A stretch of 64,000 nucleotides of DNA from positions 62,001-126,000 of the forward strand of contig CAZQWE010000004.1 in NCBI GenBank assembly GCA_964597045.1. The letters are read 5' to 3'. The position numbers and the translations under genes are program-made. Shown here one piece after another: positions 8,468 through 16,823 of the stretch. The notes under the pieces were generated by a model that saw only the letters and a program-made list of their open reading frames with translations, did no database searches and was not told where the DNA came from. Origin of the DNA: UBA9655 sp964597045. GTDB taxonomy: Bacteria > Pseudomonadota > Alphaproteobacteria > UBA9655. Position 1 is the stretch's first letter. Every line of letters starts with the position of its first letter.

Positions 8468-8554
8468 TTTAAAACTCCTCAGTTATATAGGTTCAGATAT
8501 CATCCTAAATTGGAATCGTTTAGAAAGAGTTAATAATTATATTTACAAAAAAAA

Positions 8555-8590
8555 CTAACACCTCTTGAAGAGGATGTGTATAATACACAT
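8555..8590 (+). promoter_or_regulatory. hicAB promoter with palindromic operator over -10
   Basis: CTAACA (8555-8560) and TATAAT (8579-8584) form a sigma-70-like promoter with an 18-nt spacer. A perfect inverted repeat ATGTGTAT-A-ATACACAT at 8574-8590 covers the -10 box. HicB antitoxins with a ribbon-helix-helix domain, as encoded 140 bp downstream, repress their own promoter through such palindromes, so this is its likely operator. Confidence 0.6.
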
Positions 8591-8594
8591 CTGA

Positions 8595-8729
8595 ATAGTA
8601 GGCCATCATCATTTTACTCATCCAGTGAAACGCGGTTTGGTGACAGTGCCACATCCAAAAAGAGATCTGCCTCGTGGAACACTTTCAAGTATTGAAAAGA
8701 AGGCAGGAATTAAAGTGAAAGGGAATTAA
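8595..8729 (+). pseudogene. hicA: hicA toxin remnant (5' end lost)
   Basis: Reading toward the stop at 8727-8729 gives the C-terminal half of a HicA mRNA interferase: HHHFTHP, then TVPHPKRDLP and GTLSSIEKKAGIK. The catalytic-histidine region is present, but the frame closes upstream at a TGA (8592-8594), and the start codon and about 20 N-terminal residues, including the beta-strand that carries them, are missing. The deletion lies just after the promoter. HicB starts 2 nt later. The toxin should be inactive. Confidence 0.8.
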
Positions 8730-8731
8730 TC

Positions 8732-9127
8732 ATGAACTATTTTGCACTTGTACATAAGGAACTACATTCAGATTATGGAGTCAGCTTCCCTGATTTTCCA
8801 GGATGTATAACGACAGGTCGAACACTTGATGAAGCGCGTATAATGGCTGAAGAAGCTCTTTCAAGTCACATAGAATTATTACAAGAGATGGGAGAGGACA
8901 TACCTGCTCCTTCATCACTTGAAGATATAAGACTTCTAGGGGCTCTAGAAGAAGCTGTGGTCATTCTTATAACAATACCACCAAAGCGCGTTATTCGTAT
9001 CAATGTATCTTTACCAGAAGATATTTTGGGAATTATAGATCGGAGAGCAAAGCTTTCTCATATGAATCGTTCACAGTTCCTTGCTGAAGCGGCTCTACGT
9101 TACAATATTAGTCATGGTGGGAATTAA
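8732..9127 (+). CDS. hicB: HicB family antitoxin with RHH domain
   Basis: A 131-aa antitoxin. The N-terminal HicB fold has YGVSFPDFPGCITTGRTLDEA followed by AEEALSSHIELLQEMGEDIPAPS. The C-terminal domain (RVIRINVSLPEDILGIID...NRSQFLAEAAL) is a ribbon-helix-helix DNA-binding domain. The protein would bind HicA and repress its own promoter. The toxin upstream is truncated, so HicB is now solitary; the intact frame suggests it is recent or retained for another purpose. Confidence 0.9.
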   Translation: MNYFALVHKELHSDYGVSFPDFPGCITTGRTLDEARIMAEEALSSHIELLQEMGEDIPAPSSLEDIRLLGALEEAVVILITIPPKRVIRINVSLPEDILGIIDRRAKLSHMNRSQFLAEAALRYNISHGGN

Positions 9128-9150
9128 CAGAAGCCTTTGTAGGTTTTGGT

Positions 9151-10548
9151 CTAATCACCAGTCTGAAGTCTTTCCATGAGCTGTTTGACTGTGGGGATAA
9201 AGCCGCCTGCATAGAAGGGATCCTGGGCAAAGCGGTAAGCCGCATGACCTGCAAACATCAATTGAGTATCTACCTCATCACTATGGCTGATGGCTTGAAG
9301 GGTCTTTTGAATACAAAAGGATCTTGGATCAGCTTTGCGGCCTGTGGATCCTTCTTCATTTTGGGCCCAATTGCTGAAGAGACATGCGCTAAGGCAACCC
9401 ATACAGTCAACTTGATCATTCCTGATTTCGTTCGCCTTGTCAGACCTCACAAATATAAGAGTAGAGTCAGGGGTGCGTAAAGCTTCTGTAAAGCCTTGTG
9501 AAACCCATGTTTCAGCCTCTTGCTTATCATGCTCTGTTAGATATACAAGACGCCCACGGGCACCAACTGGAAAGCCTTCCGTATGATCTCCTACAGGATC
9601 TACTGAATAAGCAACTTGGTGAGCAGCCCGTTCTTTCAGTTCATCCAGGAAGGGGTTAGAAACGGCAGAAGAATAAAAGCCAGTAGGACTAAATCTGTTT
9701 AAATACACATCCCCCGGCTTTAAAGTCAGCAACCGCTTTTTCCAGACATCAGAGATAGGACTTTCCTTTGTCAGTAAGGGGCGTGTGCCATATTGAAAAG
9801 CAATGGGACCCAGTTCAGGATTATCAATCCAGTCAGTCCATTCTCTTAAAAACCAAACACCTCCTGCCATAACAATGGGTGTATCGTGGAGTCCAAACTC
9901 TCTCATGACTTGACGGAGTTCTAAGACACGTGGATAGGGATCTTCTGGTACTTCAGGATCTTCACTATTACTGAGGCCATTATGGCCACCAGCTCTCCAA
10001 GGGTCTTCATAAACAACAGCTCCTAGCCACTCGGGAAACTTGTGATAGGCTCTTTTCCAAAGAGCCCTGAACGCACGGCCTGAAGAAACAATTGGATAGT
10101 AGAAAATTCCATAGTTTGCGGATATCTCAGCAATTTTATAGGGCATGCCAGCGCCACATGTGACGCCATGTATTAAAGGGCTAACTTTATCCAGAACGCC
10201 ATGAAGAATTTCCTCAACGCCTGCCATTTCCCATAAGACATTCATATGAAGGCGCCCCTGGCCATTTGACCTATCATGAGCGATCATGGCTTGAGTAATA
10301 CCGCCTGCTATAGATGCTTTGATAAGCTCTTGATGGCGTTCCCTGCGTGTTTTTCCTTTATAATTAAAAGGGATAACATTTCCATTTTCATCCAAAGAAT
10401 CAGCATTGACGGCTGAAAAGGTGCCTACACCACCTGCAGCAGACCATGCACCCGAGCTTTCTCCATTGGAGACAGAAATCCCTTTACCACCTTCAATAAG
10501 AGGAAGGACTTCACTTCCTGAAAGACGTATTGGGTTAAGCGGTTTCAA
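9151..10548 (-). CDS. Nitronate monooxygenase-like NAD(P)H-dependent flavin oxidoreductase
   Basis: A 465-aa TIM-barrel flavoprotein related to 2-nitropropane dioxygenase/nitronate monooxygenase. Evidence is the glycine-rich N-terminal region (GAWSAAGGVGTFS), GVTCGAGMPYKIAEI, GGHNGLSNSEDPE and PIVMAGGVWF, which form the FMN site. It is longer than the usual 320-360 aa and carries a C-terminal cysteine motif, VDCMGCLSAC. The substrate is unknown; a housekeeping redox or detoxification role is likely. It follows pnp by 18 nt on the same strand and is convergent with hicB. Confidence 0.8.
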   Translation of the reverse strand: MKPLNPIRLSGSEVLPLIEGGKGISVSNGESSGAWSAAGGVGTFSAVNADSLDENGNVIPFNYKGKTRRERHQELIKASIAGGITQAMIAHDRSNGQGRLHMNVLWEMAGVEEILHGVLDKVSPLIHGVTCGAGMPYKIAEISANYGIFYYPIVSSGRAFRALWKRAYHKFPEWLGAVVYEDPWRAGGHNGLSNSEDPEVPEDPYPRVLELRQVMREFGLHDTPIVMAGGVWFLREWTDWIDNPELGPIAFQYGTRPLLTKESPISDVWKKRLLTLKPGDVYLNRFSPTGFYSSAVSNPFLDELKERAAHQVAYSVDPVGDHTEGFPVGARGRLVYLTEHDKQEAETWVSQGFTEALRTPDSTLIFVRSDKANEIRNDQVDCMGCLSACLFSNWAQNEEGSTGRKADPRSFCIQKTLQAISHSDEVDTQLMFAGHAAYRFAQDPFYAGGFIPTVKQLMERLQTGD

Positions 10549-10566
10549 CGCTTGTTTTCCTTTCGT

Positions 10567-12693
10567 TTAGCCTTCAACTGCAGCAGATTCAGGTGTAACT
10601 TCCTGACCTGTTGATTGATCAACTTTCTTCATACTTAAACGTATTTTTCCTCGATTGTCCATTTCAAGAACCTTGACAAAAACCTCATCTCCTTCTTTGA
10701 CGACATCTGAGACTTTCTCAACACGTCGAGGGGCGAGTTCGCTGATATGGACAAGTCCATCTTGGCTCCCAAAGAAGTTAACAAAAGCTCCGAAATCAAC
10801 ACAACGGACTACCGTGCCTTTGTAGATAACGCCAATTTCTGGTTCATCAGTAATGCTGCGGATTCTCTTTTCAGCAGCTTCAATAACATCAGCATTAGGG
10901 CCAGAAACGTTGATGATACCTTCATCATTAATGTCAATCTTAGCTCCTGTTGTTTCCGTAATATCACGAATAACTTTTCCACCAGTTCCAATCACTTCAC
11001 GAATCTTATCCTTCGGGATGGTAAATGTAATCATGCGAGGTGCATGTGTGCCAACTTCTGAACGTGCTTCACCCATGGCTTCAGCCATTTTTCCGAGGAT
11101 ATGGAAGCGTCCCTCTCGAGCTTGTTCTAATGCAACTTCCATAATCTTCTTTGTGATACTGGTGATTTTAATGTCCATTTGAAGGGCAGTTATACCGTCC
11201 TTGGTTCCGGCAACTTTAAAGTCCATATCACCCAGATGATCTTCATCTCCAATAATATCAGAAAGAACTGCAAACTCTTCGCCTTCCTTTATAAGACCCA
11301 TTGCAATACCCGCAACAGGTCTTTCAATAGGAACACCCGCATCCATTAAAGCTAGTGATCCTCCACATACGGTTGCCATGGAAGATGAACCATCAGACTC
11401 GGTTATTTCAGATACTAAGCGTAAGGTGTAGGGAAACTTTTCTTTCGTAGGAAGTAAAGGATGAATAGCTCTCCACGCAAGTTTTCCGTGACCTATTTCT
11501 CGGCGCCCAGGTCCTGTCATGCGACCTGTTTCTCCAACTGAGAAAGGAGGAAAATTATAATGAAGCATGAAGTTTTCTTTATATTCACCTTCTAGAGCAT
11601 CAATGGTTTGTTCATCCTGTCCTGTACCAAGTGTGGCTACAACAAGAGCCTGGGTTGATCCTCGTGTGAACAAAGCACTTCCATGGGCACGAGGGAGGAT
11701 TCCAACTTCGGACACAATGGGGCGAATGGTCTTTGTATCACGACCATCGATTCTGAAACCTGACTTCAAAATCTCGCCACGCACAAGGTCCTTTTCAAGT
11801 TCTTTAAACTGAAAGCCTGCGAGCATTTCAGGAAATCCTTCTTCCTTTAAGGCTTCAACGGTTTGTGTTTTAATCGTGTTGACCTTGTCATTTCGTTGAG
11901 ATTTATCCTTTACGGCATATGCTGTTTTAAGGTCGGTACTTGCAAGTTCTTTCAAACGATCTACAAGAGCAGGCTTTTGAGGATCTTCCGCGGGCAGTTC
12001 CCATGGGTCTTTCGCGCATTCCTCAGCGAGGTCAATGATAGCCTTAATGACAGGTTGGAATTGATCATGACCAAAAGTTACAGCCTCCAGCATTTGAGCT
12101 TCAGTTAATTCCTGTGCTTCAGATTCAACCATGAGAATGCCCTCATGGGTTCCTGCGACAACCAGGTTAAGTTTTGACTCTGGCAACTCTGCAAGGGTAG
12201 GGTTGAGTATGAATTTTCCATCAATATAGCCCACACGAGCAGCTGCAATAGGACCTAAGAAAGGAAGTCCTGAAAGGGTTAATGCAGCTGACGCACCCAC
12301 AAGGGAAGCTATATCCGGATTATTTTCCATATCATGACTGAGAACAGTACAAACAACTTGTGTTTCATTCCTAAAGTTAGGGACGAAGAGCGGGCGAATA
12401 GGCCTATCAATCAGCCGAGATGTGAGCGTTTCATTATCGCTGGGCTTGCCTTCGCGCTTAAAGAATCCGCCAGGAATTTTTCCTGCAGCATAAGCTTTCT
12501 CTTGATACTGGACTGTAAGTGGAAAGAAATCCGCATCTGGATTCATTTTTCTTTGAGCGACCGCAGTACATAAGACGACTGTTTCACCATATGTGACAAC
12601 AACAGCTCCGTCAGCTTGGCGGGCCATTTTACCCGTCTCAAGGGTGAGTTTCTTCCCACCCCAATCAAGTTCTTTTTTGTAAATTTTAAACAT
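10567..12693 (-). CDS. pnp: Polyribonucleotide nucleotidyltransferase (PNPase)
   Basis: A 708-aa 3'-5' phosphorolytic exoribonuclease of RNA turnover. Two RNase PH-like core domains are visible (N-terminal DFFPLTVQYQEKAYAAGKIPGGFFKREG and RLIDRPIRPLF; C-terminal GPGRREIGHGKLA and SSSMATVCGGSLALMDAGVPI). A KH domain (IGTGGKVIRDITETTGAKIDI) follows, then an S1 domain (KGTVVRCVDFGAFVNFF). The length is normal. It lies downstream of rpsO, the classical truB-rpsO-pnp order. Confidence 0.97.
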   Translation of the reverse strand: MFKIYKKELDWGGKKLTLETGKMARQADGAVVVTYGETVVLCTAVAQRKMNPDADFFPLTVQYQEKAYAAGKIPGGFFKREGKPSDNETLTSRLIDRPIRPLFVPNFRNETQVVCTVLSHDMENNPDIASLVGASAALTLSGLPFLGPIAAARVGYIDGKFILNPTLAELPESKLNLVVAGTHEGILMVESEAQELTEAQMLEAVTFGHDQFQPVIKAIIDLAEECAKDPWELPAEDPQKPALVDRLKELASTDLKTAYAVKDKSQRNDKVNTIKTQTVEALKEEGFPEMLAGFQFKELEKDLVRGEILKSGFRIDGRDTKTIRPIVSEVGILPRAHGSALFTRGSTQALVVATLGTGQDEQTIDALEGEYKENFMLHYNFPPFSVGETGRMTGPGRREIGHGKLAWRAIHPLLPTKEKFPYTLRLVSEITESDGSSSMATVCGGSLALMDAGVPIERPVAGIAMGLIKEGEEFAVLSDIIGDEDHLGDMDFKVAGTKDGITALQMDIKITSITKKIMEVALEQAREGRFHILGKMAEAMGEARSEVGTHAPRMITFTIPKDKIREVIGTGGKVIRDITETTGAKIDINDEGIINVSGPNADVIEAAEKRIRSITDEPEIGVIYKGTVVRCVDFGAFVNFFGSQDGLVHISELAPRRVEKVSDVVKEGDEVFVKVLEMDNRGKIRLSMKKVDQSTGQEVTPESAAVEG

Positions 12694-12717
12694 TCGTTTT
12701 TTTATCCTTTGAAGGCC

Positions 12718-12987
12718 TTACCGGCGAAGACCTAACTGTTCAATGAGTTTTGTGTACCGTGATTCATCCGTACGCTTAAGATAATCCAATAAACGGCGTC
12801 TGCGGCTGACCAACATCAGAAGTCCACGGCGAGAGTGAAAGTCTTTCACGTGCTCACCCAAGTGGGTTGTAAGATTTGAAATACGTTCTGAAAGGACAGC
12901 AACCTGAACCTCAGGGGAACCTGTGTCATCCTTGCCTGTTGCATATTCTTTAATAACGGCTTTTTTGCGCTCTATAGTAATCGACAT
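12718..12987 (-). CDS. rpsO: 30S ribosomal protein uS15
   Basis: An 89-aa rRNA-binding protein of the 30S platform. GSPEVQVAVLSERI, HLGEHVKDFHSRRGLL and RRRLLDYLKR are the S15 signature. The ATG is preceded by AAGGAGTGAGAG. It lies between truB and pnp on the minus strand, with 14 nt to truB. Confidence 0.97.
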   Translation of the reverse strand: MSITIERKKAVIKEYATGKDDTGSPEVQVAVLSERISNLTTHLGEHVKDFHSRRGLLMLVSRRRRLLDYLKRTDESRYTKLIEQLGLRR

Positions 12988-13001
12988 CTCTCACTCCTTT
13001 G

Positions 13002-13910
13002 TTAAATATTAAATACACGTATGGGTATGAGTTTACCCTCTTTGACCTTACTTAAGGCCACCGGTTGCCCTTCGCACATAACCAAGACTGTATCTTTTTC
13101 GCCCATATGAGGCATGTTAATACTTTGACCTTGGCGGAGTTTCACCGTGTCTATGCTTCCCATTTCAAGAGCCAGGATGTCGGCCAGCGCTTCTTGAAGA
13201 GGTAAGACATAGTTCATTAACTCAGAGTTATGCCCTACTTTGAGAAGAGAATCTAGTAAAATCGACTTTTCCTCCGAAAAGGGTGCTGCGAGCAGGCGTC
13301 TTAAGGATTTGACGTATCCAACAGTTCCTAAACTCTGGGCAATATCTCGTGCGAGACTTCTGACGTAGGTTCCTTTGCTGCAAGTGACTTTAAATGTAGC
13401 TGTATCAGGTGTCGTATTTACAAGTTTCAAAGAATCAATCACGACTTTTCTGGCCTTAAGATTAACTTCCTTTCCTTCACGTGCAAGGGCATAAGCTCTT
13501 TTACCATCGACTTTTAAAGCAGAAAAAGCGGGAGGAATCTGTTGGATTGGTCCAGTGAACTTAGTCATAATTGCCTCTATATCTGTACGGGATGGCTTGA
13601 TATCTGAGGTTTTAATAACCTCACCCTCGGGATCCAGGGTTGTTGTTTCTTCTCCCCATTTGATCTCAAAGCGGTAGGTTTTCTTTCCCTCAAGTATGTA
13701 GGTTAAAGTTTTCGTGGCTTCACCCAGGGCAATAGGAAGGACACCTGTGGCAAAGGGATCCAATGTACCACCGTGACCGACTTTCTTGGCCTTGAACAAT
13801 CGTTTGATTTTCGCGACAACATGGGCAGATGTCATGCCTGCGGGTTTGTCGATGATAAGCCAACCATTGCAATTATTGAGTTTATGTATTGTGTATGCCG
13901 TGTTTTCCAT
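13002..13910 (-). CDS. truB: tRNA pseudouridine(55) synthase
   Basis: A 302-aa enzyme forming pseudouridine 55 in the T-loop of tRNAs. The catalytic aspartate is D51 in GHGGTLDPFATGVLP; the N-terminal GWLIIDKPAGMTS and the later CSKGTYVRSLARD are family motifs. The C-terminal region is a compact PUA-like extension. It starts the truB-rpsO-pnp operon; the usual upstream partner rbfA is not adjacent here. Confidence 0.95.
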   Translation of the reverse strand: MENTAYTIHKLNNCNGWLIIDKPAGMTSAHVVAKIKRLFKAKKVGHGGTLDPFATGVLPIALGEATKTLTYILEGKKTYRFEIKWGEETTTLDPEGEVIKTSDIKPSRTDIEAIMTKFTGPIQQIPPAFSALKVDGKRAYALAREGKEVNLKARKVVIDSLKLVNTTPDTATFKVTCSKGTYVRSLARDIAQSLGTVGYVKSLRRLLAAPFSEEKSILLDSLLKVGHNSELMNYVLPLQEALADILALEMGSIDTVKLRQGQSINMPHMGEKDTVLVMCEGQPVALSKVKEGKLIPIRVFNI

Positions 13911-13969
13911 ATGGAAGACTTACCATAGGTAATACCATTGACGTCAACCAATAACTCTAGAGACTTTCC

Positions 13970-15076
13970 TTAATACTTATCGTTTAAGTTCATCAAATCC
14001 GGCGGCGTTGTTGTTTTTACCTCAGTCACAAGTAATTCACCACCCCACAATTTGCCCATAGAGAACATAGGCACATCTAACAGTTTATGAGAAAAGAACT
14101 TATGACTTCCATATTTACTGTTTTTTAAGTGTATATTATTTCCAAAAAAGGTTTCCCTTATACTTTGGTTTACCTCAGCAAAAAATGGTCCACAACTTGA
14201 GAGTGCCAAGCTGTCAAGAACGTCTTTCTCCTTCATTTTATATTTTTCCACACAACTGTTGACATATTCTTTCGTTTTGCCAGGAACAGTCGTTGCACTT
14301 AAGCCAAATACGTCTTCTACATCAAAAATCGATGTTAGAAATAGTTCTCCCTTTTGAGTAACGCCCACAGTTTTTTCACAATCAATAACATAACCAAGAT
14401 CAGGGAGTTTGCTGTGTAAGCTGTGTTTAAAAAACCGTGTTTCGATATTATCGGAAGGTATTTTGAATGTATCGCCAAGAAAGTTACCAACTTCCTCCAA
14501 AGCTTGAGTTTGATTTCGTCCTTCGTAGTAGGAAGCTCTTATTTGGAATTCCTTTTCACTTTGTTCGCAAGAATAGAGTTGTACCTCTACTAAATTCGAA
14601 TCTTTAACCCCCAACTCTTCATAAAATGGCTTTAGACTTTCGAGGGAATGGATAGCGAATTTATGAAAAATCAAGAGCTTCCCTGTCTGAGTATCGAGTA
14701 CTCGTCCCAGTATACAGGGGGAAACTGGCGCAGTTACAAAAGCTTTGAAGGGAGTTGTCTTGGGATCAATAACAAGTGCTTCACCTTCAAAAAACAATCG
14801 CGTTTCTTCAGGTATTATACGTTTGTACTGAAAGGGGAGTTCTACTTTAACCATATTTCCAATAACATCAAATTCGTGAGTGACTAGCTTTAGCTCTTTT
14901 TGAGTTGATTTTGGAGTGGTTTTAGCTGAAGAATCAGAATTTAATTTATCAGTTTTATTTATAGTTATATTATTACTATTCTTTTCACAGGTACAATACG
15001 GACCCTTGCATGCAAACGCAAACGTACTGATGAATGTATTAAGTAAAATTACCCTTAAGAAAATAAATTTATCCAT
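13970..15076 (-). CDS. Exported protein of unknown function
   Basis: A 368-aa protein with a signal peptide ending at AFA (residue 22), followed by a cysteine cluster (CKGPYCTC) and a Ser/Thr/Lys-rich linker. The rest is soluble and unfamiliar, with scattered cysteines. The residue before the first cysteine does not make a classical lipobox. AAGGATC precedes the ATG. It is divergent from the F-box/LRR gene at 15305, and the intervening region holds the shared 42-bp box, so it may belong to the same regulon. No function is assigned. Confidence 0.65.
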   Translation of the reverse strand: MDKFIFLRVILLNTFISTFAFACKGPYCTCEKNSNNITINKTDKLNSDSSAKTTPKSTQKELKLVTHEFDVIGNMVKVELPFQYKRIIPEETRLFFEGEALVIDPKTTPFKAFVTAPVSPCILGRVLDTQTGKLLIFHKFAIHSLESLKPFYEELGVKDSNLVEVQLYSCEQSEKEFQIRASYYEGRNQTQALEEVGNFLGDTFKIPSDNIETRFFKHSLHSKLPDLGYVIDCEKTVGVTQKGELFLTSIFDVEDVFGLSATTVPGKTKEYVNSCVEKYKMKEKDVLDSLALSSCGPFFAEVNQSIRETFFGNNIHLKNSKYGSHKFFSHKLLDVPMFSMGKLWGGELLVTEVKTTTPPDLMNLNDKY

Positions 15077-15158
15077 GTAAAATGATCCTTAAAAAAAACC
15101 TATTTATCACTTAATCTCATTACAATATTTTAATAAAGATGGCAAGCAAAACATGTAT

Positions 15159-15200
15159 GAGTAAAAATACATATGTATTTTTACCTATTGACCTAATTAA
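15159..15200 (+). promoter_or_regulatory. Shared 42-bp upstream box, copy 1 (perfect palindrome)
   Basis: This copy begins GAGTAAAAATAC and contains the perfect 24-bp inverted repeat 15161-15184, whose half-site is GTAAAAATACAT. It aligns without gaps to the boxes at 16769, 18113 and 20053. It is the only copy between divergent genes (15076 minus, 15305 plus) and the only one without TAGTAT; a CTATTGACC stretch stands there instead. A repressor or activator site is inferred. Confidence 0.65.
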
Positions 15201-15304
15201 AATAATGTGCTGTTTCAAATTAAGAAACAAATGATCCATTATTTCTATGTTATTTAATTTTGAATCATCTTTGTTTAAATATGTAAAATAAGGATATTTT
15301 TTTT

Positions 15305-16774
15305 ATGATCAATAAGTTCTATTTTAAAAGAAGTTTGGTTTCTCTCTTAACGCTTGCAGCATTGATGGGAAGCTCTGAGGGTGTTTTTGCAATTGGATCA
15401 CCTCGAAATTCGTCCCAACTAGAGGATATGCCCGACCTTCCTTTTGTGCATATATGTCATCATCTCTCCTCAAAAGATCTAGGTAGTCTAAGGCAGGCGT
15501 CCAAGGAAATCAAAATGAAGGTTGAAAACTATGATGATTTCTATATTAATCCTTTGATTAGCCAGCTCACAACGTTTACCCCCGTAATATCTGAAGATCT
15601 ATTTCATGAAGCTGTTATTCGTTCCGTTACTGATTGTGGATTCCGCACACGTTTAATCGCCGCTCTAAAAAAAGAAATAGAAGAGAATGGATTTCTGTTG
15701 GACAGAAGAGGATCTGGTCTCTCCTTGTTGCTGGGAAAATCCTACACCAGAGTAATTTTTTCTGATTTCATCAGTGAAGGAGAAAGAGCACCTGTCTTGT
15801 TTAAAGAATTATTTGACTGTGATTTGCCAGAAGAAAATCGAGACCAATTTATAGCTCAACTAGCGGCATGCTTTCCAATAGATGCTGTTTATTTCTCGGA
15901 AGATGCAGCAAAAAATTTGACCTTAGCTGATTATTACAAAAACCATAGAGAGAGTATGCTTAACAAAGCCTTGAAGACACAAAGTCCCTATTTTAGTTAT
16001 GGGGCTTCTGATCCTGAGAAACTGGATGATGCTATCCCACATAATATCGTTGTGAGTCAGTCAGATCTTAACGATTCGACACTCAATCATCTCTTAAAAG
16101 AGAATAATCCTCACACGGTCATTGTTGCCATTCAGCATGCTGAGGGTGGCATTTTAAATTTGCCAGGGTTTTTTCTACTTGAAAATGTGAGACAATTAAG
16201 GTTGGTTGATCAACAGCAGGTATGTACATCTATAGGAAATAACTTCCTCGCTCTAAACCGAAACATAGAATTCTTAGACATAAGTGGCCTTAATAATCTG
16301 ACATCTATTGGGGATGGCTTCCTCTCTCAGTGCACTAGCTTAACTTCCTTAGACACAAGAGGCCTCATTAATGTGAAATCTATAGGAAAGGGCTGCCTCT
16401 TTCAGTGCACTAGCTTAACTTCCTTTGACACGAGGGATTTCATTAACGTGACATCTATTGGAGATAACTTCCTCTCTATGTGCACTAGCTTAACATCCTT
16501 AGACACAAGTGGCCTTTTTAATGTGACATCTATAAGAAATTTCTTCCTCTCTCAGTGCACTAGCTTAACATCCTTAGACCCAAGGGGCTTCATTAATGTG
16601 ACATCTATAGGAAATTTCGTCTTACATGGATGCAAAAATTTAACATCCTTAGACACAAGAGGCCTCATTAATGTGAAATCTATAGGAACATTCTCCTTCA
16701 TTGGATGTTCTAGCCTGAAAGCCTCGAGTGAAGAAATTCTTGAACGCAATACGAAAGACAGCACAAAGGAGTAA
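15305..16774 (+). CDS. Exported F-box-like protein with BspA-type leucine-rich repeats
   Basis: A 489-aa protein with a Sec signal peptide (cleavage after VFA, residue 29). An F-box-like helical segment follows at about 42-76: DLPFVHICHHLSSKDLGSLR and then QASKEIK. The C-terminal third has seven 25-residue LRR units of the pattern TSIG-x-x-FL...CTSLTSLDTRGL-x-NV, encoded by near-identical 75-bp DNA units. In eukaryotes an F-box recruits Skp1 and LRRs bind the substrate, so mimicry of a ubiquitin-ligase adaptor is a possible but untested role. The signal peptide implies export from the cytosol. It starts a run of similar genes. Confidence 0.75.
   Translation: MINKFYFKRSLVSLLTLAALMGSSEGVFAIGSPRNSSQLEDMPDLPFVHICHHLSSKDLGSLRQASKEIKMKVENYDDFYINPLISQLTTFTPVISEDLFHEAVIRSVTDCGFRTRLIAALKKEIEENGFLLDRRGSGLSLLLGKSYTRVIFSDFISEGERAPVLFKELFDCDLPEENRDQFIAQLAACFPIDAVYFSEDAAKNLTLADYYKNHRESMLNKALKTQSPYFSYGASDPEKLDDAIPHNIVVSQSDLNDSTLNHLLKENNPHTVIVAIQHAEGGILNLPGFFLLENVRQLRLVDQQQVCTSIGNNFLALNRNIEFLDISGLNNLTSIGDGFLSQCTSLTSLDTRGLINVKSIGKGCLFQCTSLTSFDTRDFINVTSIGDNFLSMCTSLTSLDTSGLFNVTSIRNFFLSQCTSLTSLDPRGFINVTSIGNFVLHGCKNLTSLDTRGLINVKSIGTFSFIGCSSLKASSEEILERNTKDSTKE
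16229..16753 (+). repeat. 75-bp tandem coding repeat (LRR), seven units
   Basis: Units begin at 16229, 16304, 16379, 16454, 16529, 16604 and 16679, all exactly 75 bp apart and in frame (25 codons). The core TGCACTAGCTTAAC is repeated with few changes in units two to five, so the expansion is recent at DNA level. Copy number is likely to vary between strains. Confidence 0.85.
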
Positions 16775-16810
16775 AAACAATAACGTATTTTCACGTATAG
16801 TATGAATTAA
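16769..16810 (+). promoter_or_regulatory. Shared 42-bp upstream box, copy 2
   Basis: It begins GAGTAAAAACAA, overlapping the TAA stop of the preceding LRR gene, then has ACGTATTTTCACG, TAGTAT (16798-16803) and ATTAA. The left half of the inverted repeat is degraded, but the right half and TAGTAT are kept. It lies only 13 nt before the ATG at 16824, so the element probably drives that gene separately from its neighbour. Confidence 0.6.
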
Positions 16811-16823
16811 GGAGTGTTTTATA

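Noticed and set aside
13970..15076. Lipoprotein call for the 368-aa protein because a Cys follows AFA
   Set aside because: The residues before the cysteine do not form a lipobox with Leu or Val at -3; an ordinary signal peptidase I site fits better.
15161..15184. The GTAAAAATAC inverted repeat as a terminator
   Set aside because: The stem is almost all A-T, no T-run follows, and it lies upstream of genes in all four places.
16229..16753. CRISPR array because of regular repeats
   Set aside because: Units are directly adjacent at 75 bp, in frame, and encode LRRs; there are no spacers.
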